From an uncultured Paludibacter sp. (GTDB lineage Bacteria > Bacteroidota > Bacteroidia > Bacteroidales > Paludibacteraceae): DNA of 56,737 bases. The stretch spans positions 1-56,737 of the forward strand of contig CALCBD010000017.1 of the NCBI GenBank assembly GCA_937897985.1, written 5' to 3'. This document shows, one piece after another, positions 42,517 to 51,255 of this stretch. Numbering within the stretch: position 1 is the stretch's first letter; every line of letters starts with the position of its first letter. The translations under genes were made by a program, and so were the position numbers. The notes beneath the pieces are model-generated. The model was not told the DNA's origin. It made no database searches and was given only the letters and a program-made list of their open reading frames with translations.

Positions 42517-43518
42517 ATGATAAGTTATATTTATTATTTTTTCAAATCATTACTTTATTTTTTTGTCGTTAAAAGCAATTTAAAACGTCAAAAGAATTTT
42601 ATGTCCGGACATTTAACTCCGGTAATTCACTCTATAGGTGAAATAAGCGATGGAAGTATTGATGATGAGGATATTAAAAAGATTTATTTATACGGACAGG
42701 CAATTCCTGCTGTGCTTGGAGAGGCTTATTGCCATCTGAGAGGAGTTAAAATGTCGCACAACGAACGATTATCACTCACCTATTTAGGTTCAATTACCGG
42801 CTTATTCGACGATTTATTTGACCGCAGAAACCTGCCGCCGGAATACATACTGGATTTGCTCCGGCATCCTGTCGAAAAGATGACTTCCTGTCAGAATGAA
42901 AATCTGCTGGTTCGTTTGTATTTGCTTGGACTTCGGAATTCTGATCATCCCGGACTTATAAAAGAATATGCCATTAAGGTTTATGAAGCACAGATTTCGG
43001 GTTTACGTCAGGAGTCCGGAGATTTGAGTGAAGAGGAGCTCAGTATCATTACTTTTAATAAGGGCGGATTTTCAATGCCATTGTACCGATGTGCGTTCAG
43101 AGGCGCGATAAGCAATGTTGATTATGAAATGCTATACAATCTTGGAGCAATCGGTCAGCTGGAGAATGATCTTTTCGATGTTTATAAGGACTTTAAAGCC
43201 GGCTTACGAACACTTGCAACCTCTGTTTCGAATGTCGGACATTTAAGGGAAATATATGAAAATCAGATTTATAAGATATTCGGGTTAATTAATATGACCG
43301 AATATCCTGAGAAAAACAAAAACAAATTCAAACATTTCAGTGCCATGGTAGTCTGTAGTGGATTGGTATGTCTTGATATGTATCAGACTTTATCAAAAAG
43401 TTCAGAAAATAAATTTCAGATTCAAAAATACAGTCGGAAACAATTGATTTGTGATATGCAACGGCTTTCGAAGCTCCTTAAAATGCTGCATTATACATCG
43501 AAGTTTGCCAAAAAATAG
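42517..43518 (+). CDS. Class I isoprenoid-synthase-like protein
   Basis: A 333-aa, largely helical protein. Two Asp-rich motifs resemble class I terpenoid synthases: DDLFD at 98-102 and ENDLFDVYKD at 216-225, about 115 residues apart, as in squalene/phytoene or terpene synthase folds that bind diphosphate through magnesium. The start is uncertain: ATG 42517 keeps a hydrophobic N-terminus (YIYYFFKSLLYFFVV), ATG 42601 would remove it, and the TTG of the longest frame (42412) is unlikely. It precedes rlmD, whose promoter overlaps its end, so it is probably a single-gene unit. Substrate unknown. Confidence 0.65.
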   Translation: MISYIYYFFKSLLYFFVVKSNLKRQKNFMSGHLTPVIHSIGEISDGSIDDEDIKKIYLYGQAIPAVLGEAYCHLRGVKMSHNERLSLTYLGSITGLFDDLFDRRNLPPEYILDLLRHPVEKMTSCQNENLLVRLYLLGLRNSDHPGLIKEYAIKVYEAQISGLRQESGDLSEEELSIITFNKGGFSMPLYRCAFRGAISNVDYEMLYNLGAIGQLENDLFDVYKDFKAGLRTLATSVSNVGHLREIYENQIYKIFGLINMTEYPEKNKNKFKHFSAMVVCSGLVCLDMYQTLSKSSENKFQIQKYSRKQLICDMQRLSKLLKMLHYTSKFAKK

Positions 43519-43526
43519 TACTTTTG
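43519..43526 (+). promoter_or_regulatory. Promoter -7 box of rlmD
   Basis: TACTTTTG directly follows the stop of the previous gene and lies 31 nt before the rlmD start at 43557. Confidence 0.6.
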
Positions 43527-43556
43527 CAGAAAAATTTTCAACACTCAAAAAATCTT

Positions 43557-44969
43557 ATGGCCAAAACAAAAAAGCCTCTTCCGTTATTAGAAAAAATTTA
43601 TATTACCGATATTGCGGCTGAAGGTAAAGCCATAGCCAAAGTCAATGATGTGGTGGTTTTTGTACCTTTTGTTGTTCCCGGCGATCTGGTCGATTTACAG
43701 GTTACACGTAAAAAAAATCATTACATGGAAGCCCGTCCCGTTCACTTTCATGCCTTTTCAAATCAGCGTCAGGAGGCGGTATGTGAACACTTCGGAATTT
43801 GCGGTGGGTGTAAATGGCAAATCCTGCCTTATACCGAACAAATTCGTTACAAGCAAAAACAGGTAGTTGACAATCTGACCCGTATAGGAAAAATTGAATT
43901 ACCTGAAGTGATGCCAATTCTCGGATCCGCCAAAACAGAGTTTTACAGAAACAAACTCGAATTTACATTCTCGAACAAACGCTGGAGAACCTTTGAGGAA
44001 ATCTCCAAAGAAAAGGTCTTCGATACTATGAATGCCCTCGGATTTCATATTCCAGGTCAGTTTGATAAAGTACTCGATATCAATAAATGCTGGTTGCAGA
44101 CCGACGATTCGAACGAAATCAGAAATGAAATCAGACGATATGCACTTGCAAACAATCTGACATTTTTCGATTTACGTAATCAGGAAGGTTTTTTAAGAAC
44201 ATTGATGATCAGAACCACTTCGACCGGCGAATTGATGGTAGTGGTTGTATTCTTTTATCACGACACTGATGCTCAAAACAAACTTCTTCAGCATATCTCC
44301 GAAAAATTCCCTCAGATTACTTCTTTACTTTATATCATCAACAGTAAAGCCAACGACACCATTACCGATCAGGAAGTAATGCTTTACAGCGGAAAGGAGT
44401 TTATCTATGAACAAATGGAAGAGCTCCGGTTTAAAATCGGACCGAAATCATTTTATCAAACCAATTCCGATCAAGCCTTCGAACTATATAAAATTGTACG
44501 GAATTTTGCGGGATTGACGGGTAACGAATTAGTTTACGATTTGTATACCGGCACAGGTACGATTGCCAATTTTGTGGCCCATCAGGCCCGCGGTGTAATC
44601 GGAATTGAGTATGTTCCGGAAGCAATTGAAGATGCAAAGGAAAATTCGCAAATCAACAAAATTGAAAACACTTTGTTTTATGCAGGTGACATGAAAGATA
44701 TTCTGAATGCTGCTTTCATCGAAAAACACGGAAAACCTGATGTGATTATTACTGATCCGCCAAGAGCCGGAATGCACAATGACGTGATTGATGCTATCAT
44801 ATATGCATCACCTGCAAAAATTGTATATGTCAGTTGTAATCCTGCTACCCAGGCCCGGGATTTAAGCCTGCTCGACCGGCATTACAAAGTTACTGCAGTT
44901 CAGCCTGTCGATATGTTTCCTCATACACATCATGTTGAAAATGTGGTATTACTCGAAAAGAAAATTTGA
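43557..44969 (+). CDS. rlmD: 23S rRNA (uracil-5-)-methyltransferase RlmD-like
   Basis: A 470-aa SAM-dependent methyltransferase of the TrmA/RumA group. An N-terminal TRAM-like domain (EKIYITDIAAEGKAIAKVN) is followed by iron-sulfur cysteines Cys76, Cys82, Cys85 and a later Cys near 166. The SAM site is VYDLYTGTGTIANFVA, and the catalytic Cys is in VYVSCNPATQARDL. The start ATG 43557 is chosen over the frame from 43524. It could be RlmCD-like rather than RlmD; the class is certain, the exact U target is not. Confidence 0.92.
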   Translation: MAKTKKPLPLLEKIYITDIAAEGKAIAKVNDVVVFVPFVVPGDLVDLQVTRKKNHYMEARPVHFHAFSNQRQEAVCEHFGICGGCKWQILPYTEQIRYKQKQVVDNLTRIGKIELPEVMPILGSAKTEFYRNKLEFTFSNKRWRTFEEISKEKVFDTMNALGFHIPGQFDKVLDINKCWLQTDDSNEIRNEIRRYALANNLTFFDLRNQEGFLRTLMIRTTSTGELMVVVVFFYHDTDAQNKLLQHISEKFPQITSLLYIINSKANDTITDQEVMLYSGKEFIYEQMEELRFKIGPKSFYQTNSDQAFELYKIVRNFAGLTGNELVYDLYTGTGTIANFVAHQARGVIGIEYVPEAIEDAKENSQINKIENTLFYAGDMKDILNAAFIEKHGKPDVIITDPPRAGMHNDVIDAIIYASPAKIVYVSCNPATQARDLSLLDRHYKVTAVQPVDMFPHTHHVENVVLLEKKI

Positions 44970-45050
44970 TGAAACCGGAAGTTAAGAAAAAAATTATTTG
45001 ACCTGAGATTAAATCAAAATAAATTATACACTCTGCCAAAAATTTAACTT

Positions 45051-48000
45051 ATGTCGAAGCAAGTATTTCAAACCAATTCACCCACCCGTTGGAAGAGCTT
45101 TGTGTGGGCATTTCGTATAATAAGTGTTTTGCTCATTTTCCTTATCGCTTCAGTTGTTATTTCGCTGGTTAATAAACATAATTACGATTTAAAAGTGCTG
45201 ACCTACAGCACTCAGAAACTGCCTGAAGTCAACCGGGATAATGCAGCTGTGAAAATCTCAAAAGCTGAACAGATTGCTTTTGCTAAATACATGCATCAGC
45301 TTCGGCATAAACGTAAAAATAAATCCCTGAATCAAACCGAGAACCTCCCCAATCAGGTTAAAAGTATTTATCCTGTTCGTGCCGGTTTTTATGTAAACTG
45401 GGACATCAATTCTGTTTTTTCTCTTAAAAGGCACATCAATAAAATGAATCTTATTATTCCGGAATGGTATTTCCTGAAGGATGAAAAAGGAAAAGTTGAA
45501 AGCAGGGTTGATGAGGAAATGCTTGAATTCATTCACAAAAATAAGGTTGCAGTAATGCCATTGTTAAGTAATTTTTATCAATGGAACAACGACAGTACTT
45601 ACTTGTTACTGAAAAATGATGTCTATAGAAAGAAACTCATCGACCAGATAAAAACGGTGGTCGACACCAACGATTTCAGGGGCATCAATATCGACTTCGA
45701 AAACTATCCGCAAAAAATGATACCTTATCTCGTTAAATTTTCAAAGGAATTACACGAGGTTTTTCACGAAGACGGATATCTGACTTCGATTGATATGAAT
45801 CCGGGTGCAAATGCTGCGCTTTACAAAGAGCTTAATCCTTATTACGATCTGATTTTCTTAATGGCTTATAATGAGCATTTTATTTACGGAGAGCCGGGTT
45901 GCATTTCATCTTTAAAATTTGTAGAAGGTGAGCTGGACAAAGCAATGAAGGAAATTCCGTCAGAAAAGGTGGTACTTTGCGTTGCAGGTTATGGTTATGA
46001 CTGGCCCAAAAACGGGGTGGGCAAAAATTTAACTTACCAGAATATGATTTCTACTGCAAAAGCCAACGACCAAAAGGTGTTTTTTAATCCTATGGGCAGT
46101 GATATATCCATGTATTATACCGACGATAATGATGTGGAACACGAAGCTCACTGCAACGATGCAGCAGGTATTTTTAACCTGATAAGAACATCATCCAATT
46201 TTAATGCAGCAGGAGTGGCTTTATGGTATTTAGGTTCCGAAGATCCCCGCATCTGGCGTTTTTATTCAAAAAATCTTGATACCCAATATCTTAAAACTCA
46301 TCCGTTAAATTTTCAGTCATTAGAGAAAATTGATGCAATCGATGCCGTATCTTATGAAGGCAAAGGTGAAATTCTGGAAATTATCAATCAGCCCAAAAAG
46401 GGAATGACTGATTTTCAGTATGATAAAGAAGATTTGTTGATCAACGATGAACAATATCTTTCTTTGCCAAGTTCATACATGTTAAAACGGTTTGGTGCAA
46501 ACGATCCGAAAAAAGTTGCCCTGACATTTGATGATGGTCCTAATGAAGAATATACGCAAAAAATACTCGACATTCTGAACGAAAAAAATATAAAGGCTAC
46601 ATTTTTTGTGACCGGTATTAATATCGAGAACAATATTCCGATAATTCGTAAAATGTACCGTAACGGTCATGAAATTGGTAACCACACATTTTCGCATCCC
46701 AACCTGGAGCTAACTTCCGAAAACAGGGAAAGAATTGAATTGCGCTCTACAAGATTACTGCTCGAGAGCATCCTTGGTTATTCTACCTTACTTTTCAGAC
46801 CACCATATAATACAGATGCCGAACCCAAAAATCTGTTTCAGATTAAGTCGCTTGAAGTTGCCCGTCAGGAGGGATTTATCTGTGTTACTTCATTTATCGA
46901 TCCTAACGACTGGGAAGAAAATACAACAGCCGACAGTATCTTTGAACGGGCTAAAATGCAGATAAACAAGGGAAATGTGATTTTGCTGCACGATGCCGGT
47001 GGAAAAAGAAATGAAACCATCAAAGCTCTGCCACGTATCATAGACTATTATCAGAAACAGGGTTATCAGTTTGTACTTGTATCGGACCTGATGAACAAAA
47101 AAAGATCGGATGTGATGCCGGTGGTTTCGGACAAATTCTGGTTTACCGAACGAATGAACATGATTTTCTTTACGGCTACCTATTTCTGGGATCATTTCCT
47201 GCATGGTTTTTTTGTGGTAGCTATCCTTCTAATGATTTTCCGTCTGTTGTCTATCGGTGTGTTAGCACTTATTCAACGTTCAAAATCGAAGAAGTTTGTA
47301 AGCCGGCATTCAGACTATAAACCAAAGGTAAGTGTGATTGTACCTGCATATAACGAAGAATTAACAGCCAGCCGGACTGTTCAGAAACTTTTAAATTCCG
47401 ATTACTCCGATCTCGAAATCATATTTGTGGATGATGGTTCGAAAGACAATACATATCAAAAAGTAAACGATCAGTTTGGCAATCATCCTCAGGTGAAGGT
47501 GCTTACCAAACCCAACGGAGGCAAAGCTGCCGCTCTGAATTATGGTATCGGACACGCATCAGGCGAAATTCTGGTTTGTATCGATGCTGATACAATTCTG
47601 CTTCCCGATTCAGTATCGAAAATGATACCATATTTTGCTGATGAAAAAGTGGGTGCTGTGGCCGGAAATGTAAGAGTAGGAAATACCGTGAATATGCTTA
47701 CGCGTTGGCAGTCAATTGAATATACAACAAGTCAGAACTTCGATCGACGGGCCTATGATGCTGTAAATGCAATTTTAGTAGTACCGGGTGCCATCGGAGC
47801 ATTTCGCAAGACAGCAATGTCGGAAGTTGATGGATTTACAGTCGATACACTGGCTGAGGACTGCGACCTGACTCTCAGACTCTTGCGGGCAGGATACAAG
47901 GTTCGAACCTGTAATGAAGCCATCGCCAATACCGAAGCTCCCGAAACTGCAAAAATGTTTATCAAGCAACGTTCGCGCTGGACATTTGGTATAATGCAAA

Positions 48001-48392
48001 GTTTCTGGAAACACCGCGATTTGTTATTTGTACTTAAAAAGTGGAATATCAGCTGGATTGCATTGCCCAATTTACTGATTTTTAATTTTATCATACCGGT
48101 ATTTTCACCAGTGGTTGATATACTTTTTATTGCAGGTCTGTTCACATACAGTGCTCCGGTATATGTTGCCATGTATATGGGTTATTTCCTGCTTGACTGT
48201 ATTATCAGTTTTATGGCATATAAATTCGATGGACAGAAATTTTCACTGAAGATATTGCTGTATATATTTGTACAACGCCTGGTATACCGTCAAATCATGT
48301 TCTATGTGTTACTTTTATCATACAAAAAGGCGATTAAAGGTGAGTTGGTAAGTTGGGGAATTTTAAAAAGAACAGGAAATGTAGTTGATTAA
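45051..48392 (+). CDS. Three-domain exopolysaccharide enzyme: GH18-like, deacetylase and GT2 synthase
   Basis: A 1113-aa membrane protein. One N-terminal membrane segment (20-42), then a GH18-like domain (about 105-410) with FRGINIDFEN, which has the catalytic Glu but Asn at one usual Asp. A NodB deacetylase follows (about 480-690): VALTFDDGPNEE, HEIGNHTFSHPN and LLHDAGG. After a membrane segment (about 715-745) comes a GT2 synthase (about 755-1000) with VIVPAYNEE, DDGSKDNT, IDADT, EDCDLTLRL and QRSRWTFG, then C-terminal membrane segments. It would make, deacetylate and trim a beta-linked N-acetylhexosamine polymer, like a fused PgaB/PgaC system. Confidence 0.9.
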   Translation: MSKQVFQTNSPTRWKSFVWAFRIISVLLIFLIASVVISLVNKHNYDLKVLTYSTQKLPEVNRDNAAVKISKAEQIAFAKYMHQLRHKRKNKSLNQTENLPNQVKSIYPVRAGFYVNWDINSVFSLKRHINKMNLIIPEWYFLKDEKGKVESRVDEEMLEFIHKNKVAVMPLLSNFYQWNNDSTYLLLKNDVYRKKLIDQIKTVVDTNDFRGINIDFENYPQKMIPYLVKFSKELHEVFHEDGYLTSIDMNPGANAALYKELNPYYDLIFLMAYNEHFIYGEPGCISSLKFVEGELDKAMKEIPSEKVVLCVAGYGYDWPKNGVGKNLTYQNMISTAKANDQKVFFNPMGSDISMYYTDDNDVEHEAHCNDAAGIFNLIRTSSNFNAAGVALWYLGSEDPRIWRFYSKNLDTQYLKTHPLNFQSLEKIDAIDAVSYEGKGEILEIINQPKKGMTDFQYDKEDLLINDEQYLSLPSSYMLKRFGANDPKKVALTFDDGPNEEYTQKILDILNEKNIKATFFVTGINIENNIPIIRKMYRNGHEIGNHTFSHPNLELTSENRERIELRSTRLLLESILGYSTLLFRPPYNTDAEPKNLFQIKSLEVARQEGFICVTSFIDPNDWEENTTADSIFERAKMQINKGNVILLHDAGGKRNETIKALPRIIDYYQKQGYQFVLVSDLMNKKRSDVMPVVSDKFWFTERMNMIFFTATYFWDHFLHGFFVVAILLMIFRLLSIGVLALIQRSKSKKFVSRHSDYKPKVSVIVPAYNEELTASRTVQKLLNSDYSDLEIIFVDDGSKDNTYQKVNDQFGNHPQVKVLTKPNGGKAAALNYGIGHASGEILVCIDADTILLPDSVSKMIPYFADEKVGAVAGNVRVGNTVNMLTRWQSIEYTTSQNFDRRAYDAVNAILVVPGAIGAFRKTAMSEVDGFTVDTLAEDCDLTLRLLRAGYKVRTCNEAIANTEAPETAKMFIKQRSRWTFGIMQSFWKHRDLLFVLKKWNISWIALPNLLIFNFIIPVFSPVVDILFIAGLFTYSAPVYVAMYMGYFLLDCIISFMAYKFDGQKFSLKILLYIFVQRLVYRQIMFYVLLLSYKKAIKGELVSWGILKRTGNVVD

Positions 48393-48468
48393 TACATCAG
48401 TTCGGGTTTGATTTATGACGAAAATAAATATCTAATATTCAATTATAAAATCAGAAAAATCATTTTTT

Positions 48469-49902
48469 ATGTACAGTTTCATTGCTTCAATCGTTGTATT
48501 AATTCTGGGATATATTATTTACGGTAAGATTACTGAAAAGGTTTTTGGTATTGATAAAAACCGTCCTACACCGGCCATTTCAAATCCTGATGGAGTTGAT
48601 TATGTTCCAATGCCGTGGTGGAGAGTATTTTTAATTCAGTTCCTTAATATTGCCGGTCTGGGTCCTATTTTTGGTGCAATAATGGGAGTAATGTTCGGTG
48701 CATCGTCGTTTCTGTGGATAGTGTTGGGAACAATTTTCGCAGGTGGCGTACATGATTATTTGTCGGGGATGATGTCAGTCCGTGCCAATGGTGCCAGTCA
48801 GTCCGAATTAGTGGGGATGCATCTTGGCAAAGGTATAAAACAGTTTATGAGGGTGTTTTCGCTGGTTTTAATGGTGCTGGTTGGGGCTGTGTTTGTTTCA
48901 GGTCCTGCCGGATTGCTTGCCAAACTCACACCGGACACCATCAATGTAACCTGGTGGATTGTAATTGTTTTCACCTATTATATTCTGGCAACTTTACTAC
49001 CCATCGATAAAATTATCGGTAAAATTTATCCGGTTTTTGGTTTTGCTCTTTTATTTATGGCGATAGGTATTTTATGGGGGTTAATTGTAAATAAAGCTCC
49101 GATTCCGGAGTTTACCGATGGCTTATCCAATTTACATCCCAAACATTTACCCATATTTCCGATGATGTTTGTGTCCATTGCTTGTGGAGCAATTTCGGGT
49201 TTTCATGCCACACAGTCGCCTTTGATGGCGCGATGCATCGAAAACGAAAAGCTGGGCCGGCGGGTGTTTTACGGAAGTATGGTTGCCGAAGGTATTGTTG
49301 CCCTGATTTGGGCAGCAGCAGCTTCGAGTTTCTATGGTTCAATTCCTCAGTTACAGGCTTTTGTTTCTTCTCTTCCTGCTTCTGTGAACGCTCCGGCACA
49401 AATTGTTGATCAGATTTCGCGCACCTGGCTTGGTCAGGTGGGAGGTGTACTGGCATTGCTTGGTGTAATTGCTGCTCCGCTGACTTCGGGCGATACAGCG
49501 TTACGGTCGGCAAGGTTAATTGCTGCCGATTTCCTGAAAATTGACCAGAAACCGATTACAAAACGATTGATTATTTCGGTACCGCTTTTTGTATTGACAT
49601 TCATAATTTTACAAATGGATTTTAACGTGTTATGGCGTTATTTTGCCTGGTGCAATCAGACTCTGGCTGTTTTCACGCTTTGGGCAATTACCGTTTATTT
49701 GTCAAAAGAAAAACGGTTTTACGCCATCTCAATAGTGCCGGCCCTATTCATGACGGCTGTGTCAGTTAGTTATATTCTGATGGCTCCCGAAGGTTTTCAC
49801 CTCGATCAAACCGTATCTGTAATTTCGGGAATTGTAGCCTCATTTATAGTTTTAACAGGTTTTATCATCCGGCAAAAATCGGGTTTTGGAAAATTAAATT
49901 AA
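48469..49902 (+). CDS. cstA: Carbon starvation protein CstA family transporter
   Basis: A 477-aa inner-membrane protein with roughly 13-14 hydrophobic segments. Family signatures include GYIIYGKITEKVFGID near the start, LNIAGLGPIFGAIMG, FAGGVHDYLSGMMSVRANG, and SGFHATQSPLMARCIENE. CstA proteins import pyruvate or peptides in other bacteria. This is the shorter CstA form lacking the large C-terminal extension of E. coli CstA (701 aa). Confidence 0.93.
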   Translation: MYSFIASIVVLILGYIIYGKITEKVFGIDKNRPTPAISNPDGVDYVPMPWWRVFLIQFLNIAGLGPIFGAIMGVMFGASSFLWIVLGTIFAGGVHDYLSGMMSVRANGASQSELVGMHLGKGIKQFMRVFSLVLMVLVGAVFVSGPAGLLAKLTPDTINVTWWIVIVFTYYILATLLPIDKIIGKIYPVFGFALLFMAIGILWGLIVNKAPIPEFTDGLSNLHPKHLPIFPMMFVSIACGAISGFHATQSPLMARCIENEKLGRRVFYGSMVAEGIVALIWAAAASSFYGSIPQLQAFVSSLPASVNAPAQIVDQISRTWLGQVGGVLALLGVIAAPLTSGDTALRSARLIAADFLKIDQKPITKRLIISVPLFVLTFIILQMDFNVLWRYFAWCNQTLAVFTLWAITVYLSKEKRFYAISIVPALFMTAVSVSYILMAPEGFHLDQTVSVISGIVASFIVLTGFIIRQKSGFGKLN

Positions 49903-50015
49903 AATGTGTTACTTTACATCGATATTAAAAGCACCGGAAAAAGAGTGATTTTGATGCATTCATTTTCTCTGAAATAAATTTCTGTTTAATTTAACTATTA
50001 ATAAAATCAATCAGT

Positions 50016-51140
50016 ATGGCAGTTGAAATACAAGAGGTTAAGACGAAAAAGGAACTGAAAAAATTTATTCGGTTTGGTATAGATTTATATAAGGACTGTG
50101 AGTTTGCAGCTCCGCCTTTGTTAATGGACGACTTATTGAATTTAAGTAAAAATACGAATCCGGCTCTCGAATTTTGCGAAACTGCATACTTTATCGCTTT
50201 AAAGGATGGCAGGATTGCCGGTAGAATAGCCGCGATTATCAATCCGCTTGCCAACGAAACATGGAAACAAAAGAATGCCAGATTCGGTTGGGTTGACTTT
50301 ATTGACGATGCTGAAGTTTCGGCAGCTCTTTTTCAGGCAGCCGAGAAATGGGCAAAGTCAAAAGGAATGACTGCTATTCATGGTCCGCTGGGCTTTACCG
50401 ATTTTGACCATGAAGGAACTCTGATCGAAGGTTTTGATAAACTCGGGACATTAGCCACCATATATAATTATCCCTACTATCCCGTTCATATAGAGCAAAA
50501 TGGGTATCAAAAGGACATAGACTGGAAAGAATACCTGATTACGGTGCCCGAAGTTTTTCCGGAAAAATATTTTCGTATAGCCGAAATTGTAAAACAAAAA
50601 TTCAACCTTACGTCCAAACGATTCAGGTCGCGTAAGGAAGTTGTAAATAATTACGCACATAAAATTTTTGATTTGTTGAATCTGTGTTATTCGCATTTGT
50701 ATGGTTTTACAAAATTGAATGAAAAACAGATTCATTTTTATATTAAGTTGTATTTCAGCTTTTTCAGGCTGGATACAATATCGATTGTTGTTGATGAAAA
50801 AGATGATGTGGTTGCACTCGGTATTGCAATGCCAAGCTTTAGCCGTGCATTACAAAAAGCAAAAGGAAAACTCTTTCCTCTGGGTTGGTATTATATGCTC
50901 AGGTCGTTGTACAAAAATAACATCATCGATTTATACCTGATTGCCGTTCATCCCGACTATCAGAGCAAAGGAGTAACATCTGTGATTTTTGCCGATTTAA
51001 TGCCCAATGCTGCAAAAAACGGTTACAAAGTTGCCGAATCAAATCCCGAACTGGAGACAAATACAAGAATGTCGTCACAATGGGGAAGTTTTGAGTATAT
51101 AAATCACAAGAAAAGAAGAGTTTATATCAAATCAATTTAA
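50016..51140 (+). CDS. GNAT-like conserved protein
   Basis: A 374-aa cytoplasmic protein of a family common in Bacteroidetes and often annotated as an N-acetyltransferase. The N-terminal part (15-130) has a GNAT-type strand pattern (YFIALKDGRIAGRIAAIINP). The C-terminal third (260-360) has IYLIAVHPDYQSKGVTSVIF, which matches the GNAT acetyl-CoA motif (V-x-P-x-x-x-x-x-G). The conserved GPLGFTDFDHEG lies between. The acceptor is unknown. A palindrome at its stop (51139-51177) may affect the 3' end. Confidence 0.75.
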   Translation: MAVEIQEVKTKKELKKFIRFGIDLYKDCEFAAPPLLMDDLLNLSKNTNPALEFCETAYFIALKDGRIAGRIAAIINPLANETWKQKNARFGWVDFIDDAEVSAALFQAAEKWAKSKGMTAIHGPLGFTDFDHEGTLIEGFDKLGTLATIYNYPYYPVHIEQNGYQKDIDWKEYLITVPEVFPEKYFRIAEIVKQKFNLTSKRFRSRKEVVNNYAHKIFDLLNLCYSHLYGFTKLNEKQIHFYIKLYFSFFRLDTISIVVDEKDDVVALGIAMPSFSRALQKAKGKLFPLGWYYMLRSLYKNNIIDLYLIAVHPDYQSKGVTSVIFADLMPNAAKNGYKVAESNPELETNTRMSSQWGSFEYINHKKRRVYIKSI

Positions 51141-51177
51141 TTTTTATTCATAACCTGAAAGATGATGAATAAAAATT
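51139..51177 (+). terminator. AT-rich palindrome overlapping the stop of the GNAT-like gene
   Basis: AATTTTTATTCAT (51139-51151) pairs perfectly with ATGAATAAAAATT (51165-51177) across a 13-nt loop. There is no U tract afterwards on the plus strand, so it is at best a weak terminator. Confidence 0.4.
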
Positions 51178-51227
51178 AAATATCAGAATTTTTTAATCTT
51201 ATCGTCGACCGGCCCGTTGGTACAATA

Positions 51228-51245
51228 GCCAGACAGCCTGTTGGC
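51228..51245 (+). promoter_or_regulatory. GC-rich hairpin in the nadB leader
   Basis: GCCA (51228-51231) and ACA (51233-51235) pair with TGT (51239-51241) and TGGC (51242-51245), with one bulged G and a 3-nt loop. It ends 10 nt before the nadB ATG in an otherwise AT-rich leader. Confidence 0.35.
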
Positions 51246-51255
51246 AAATAAAAAA

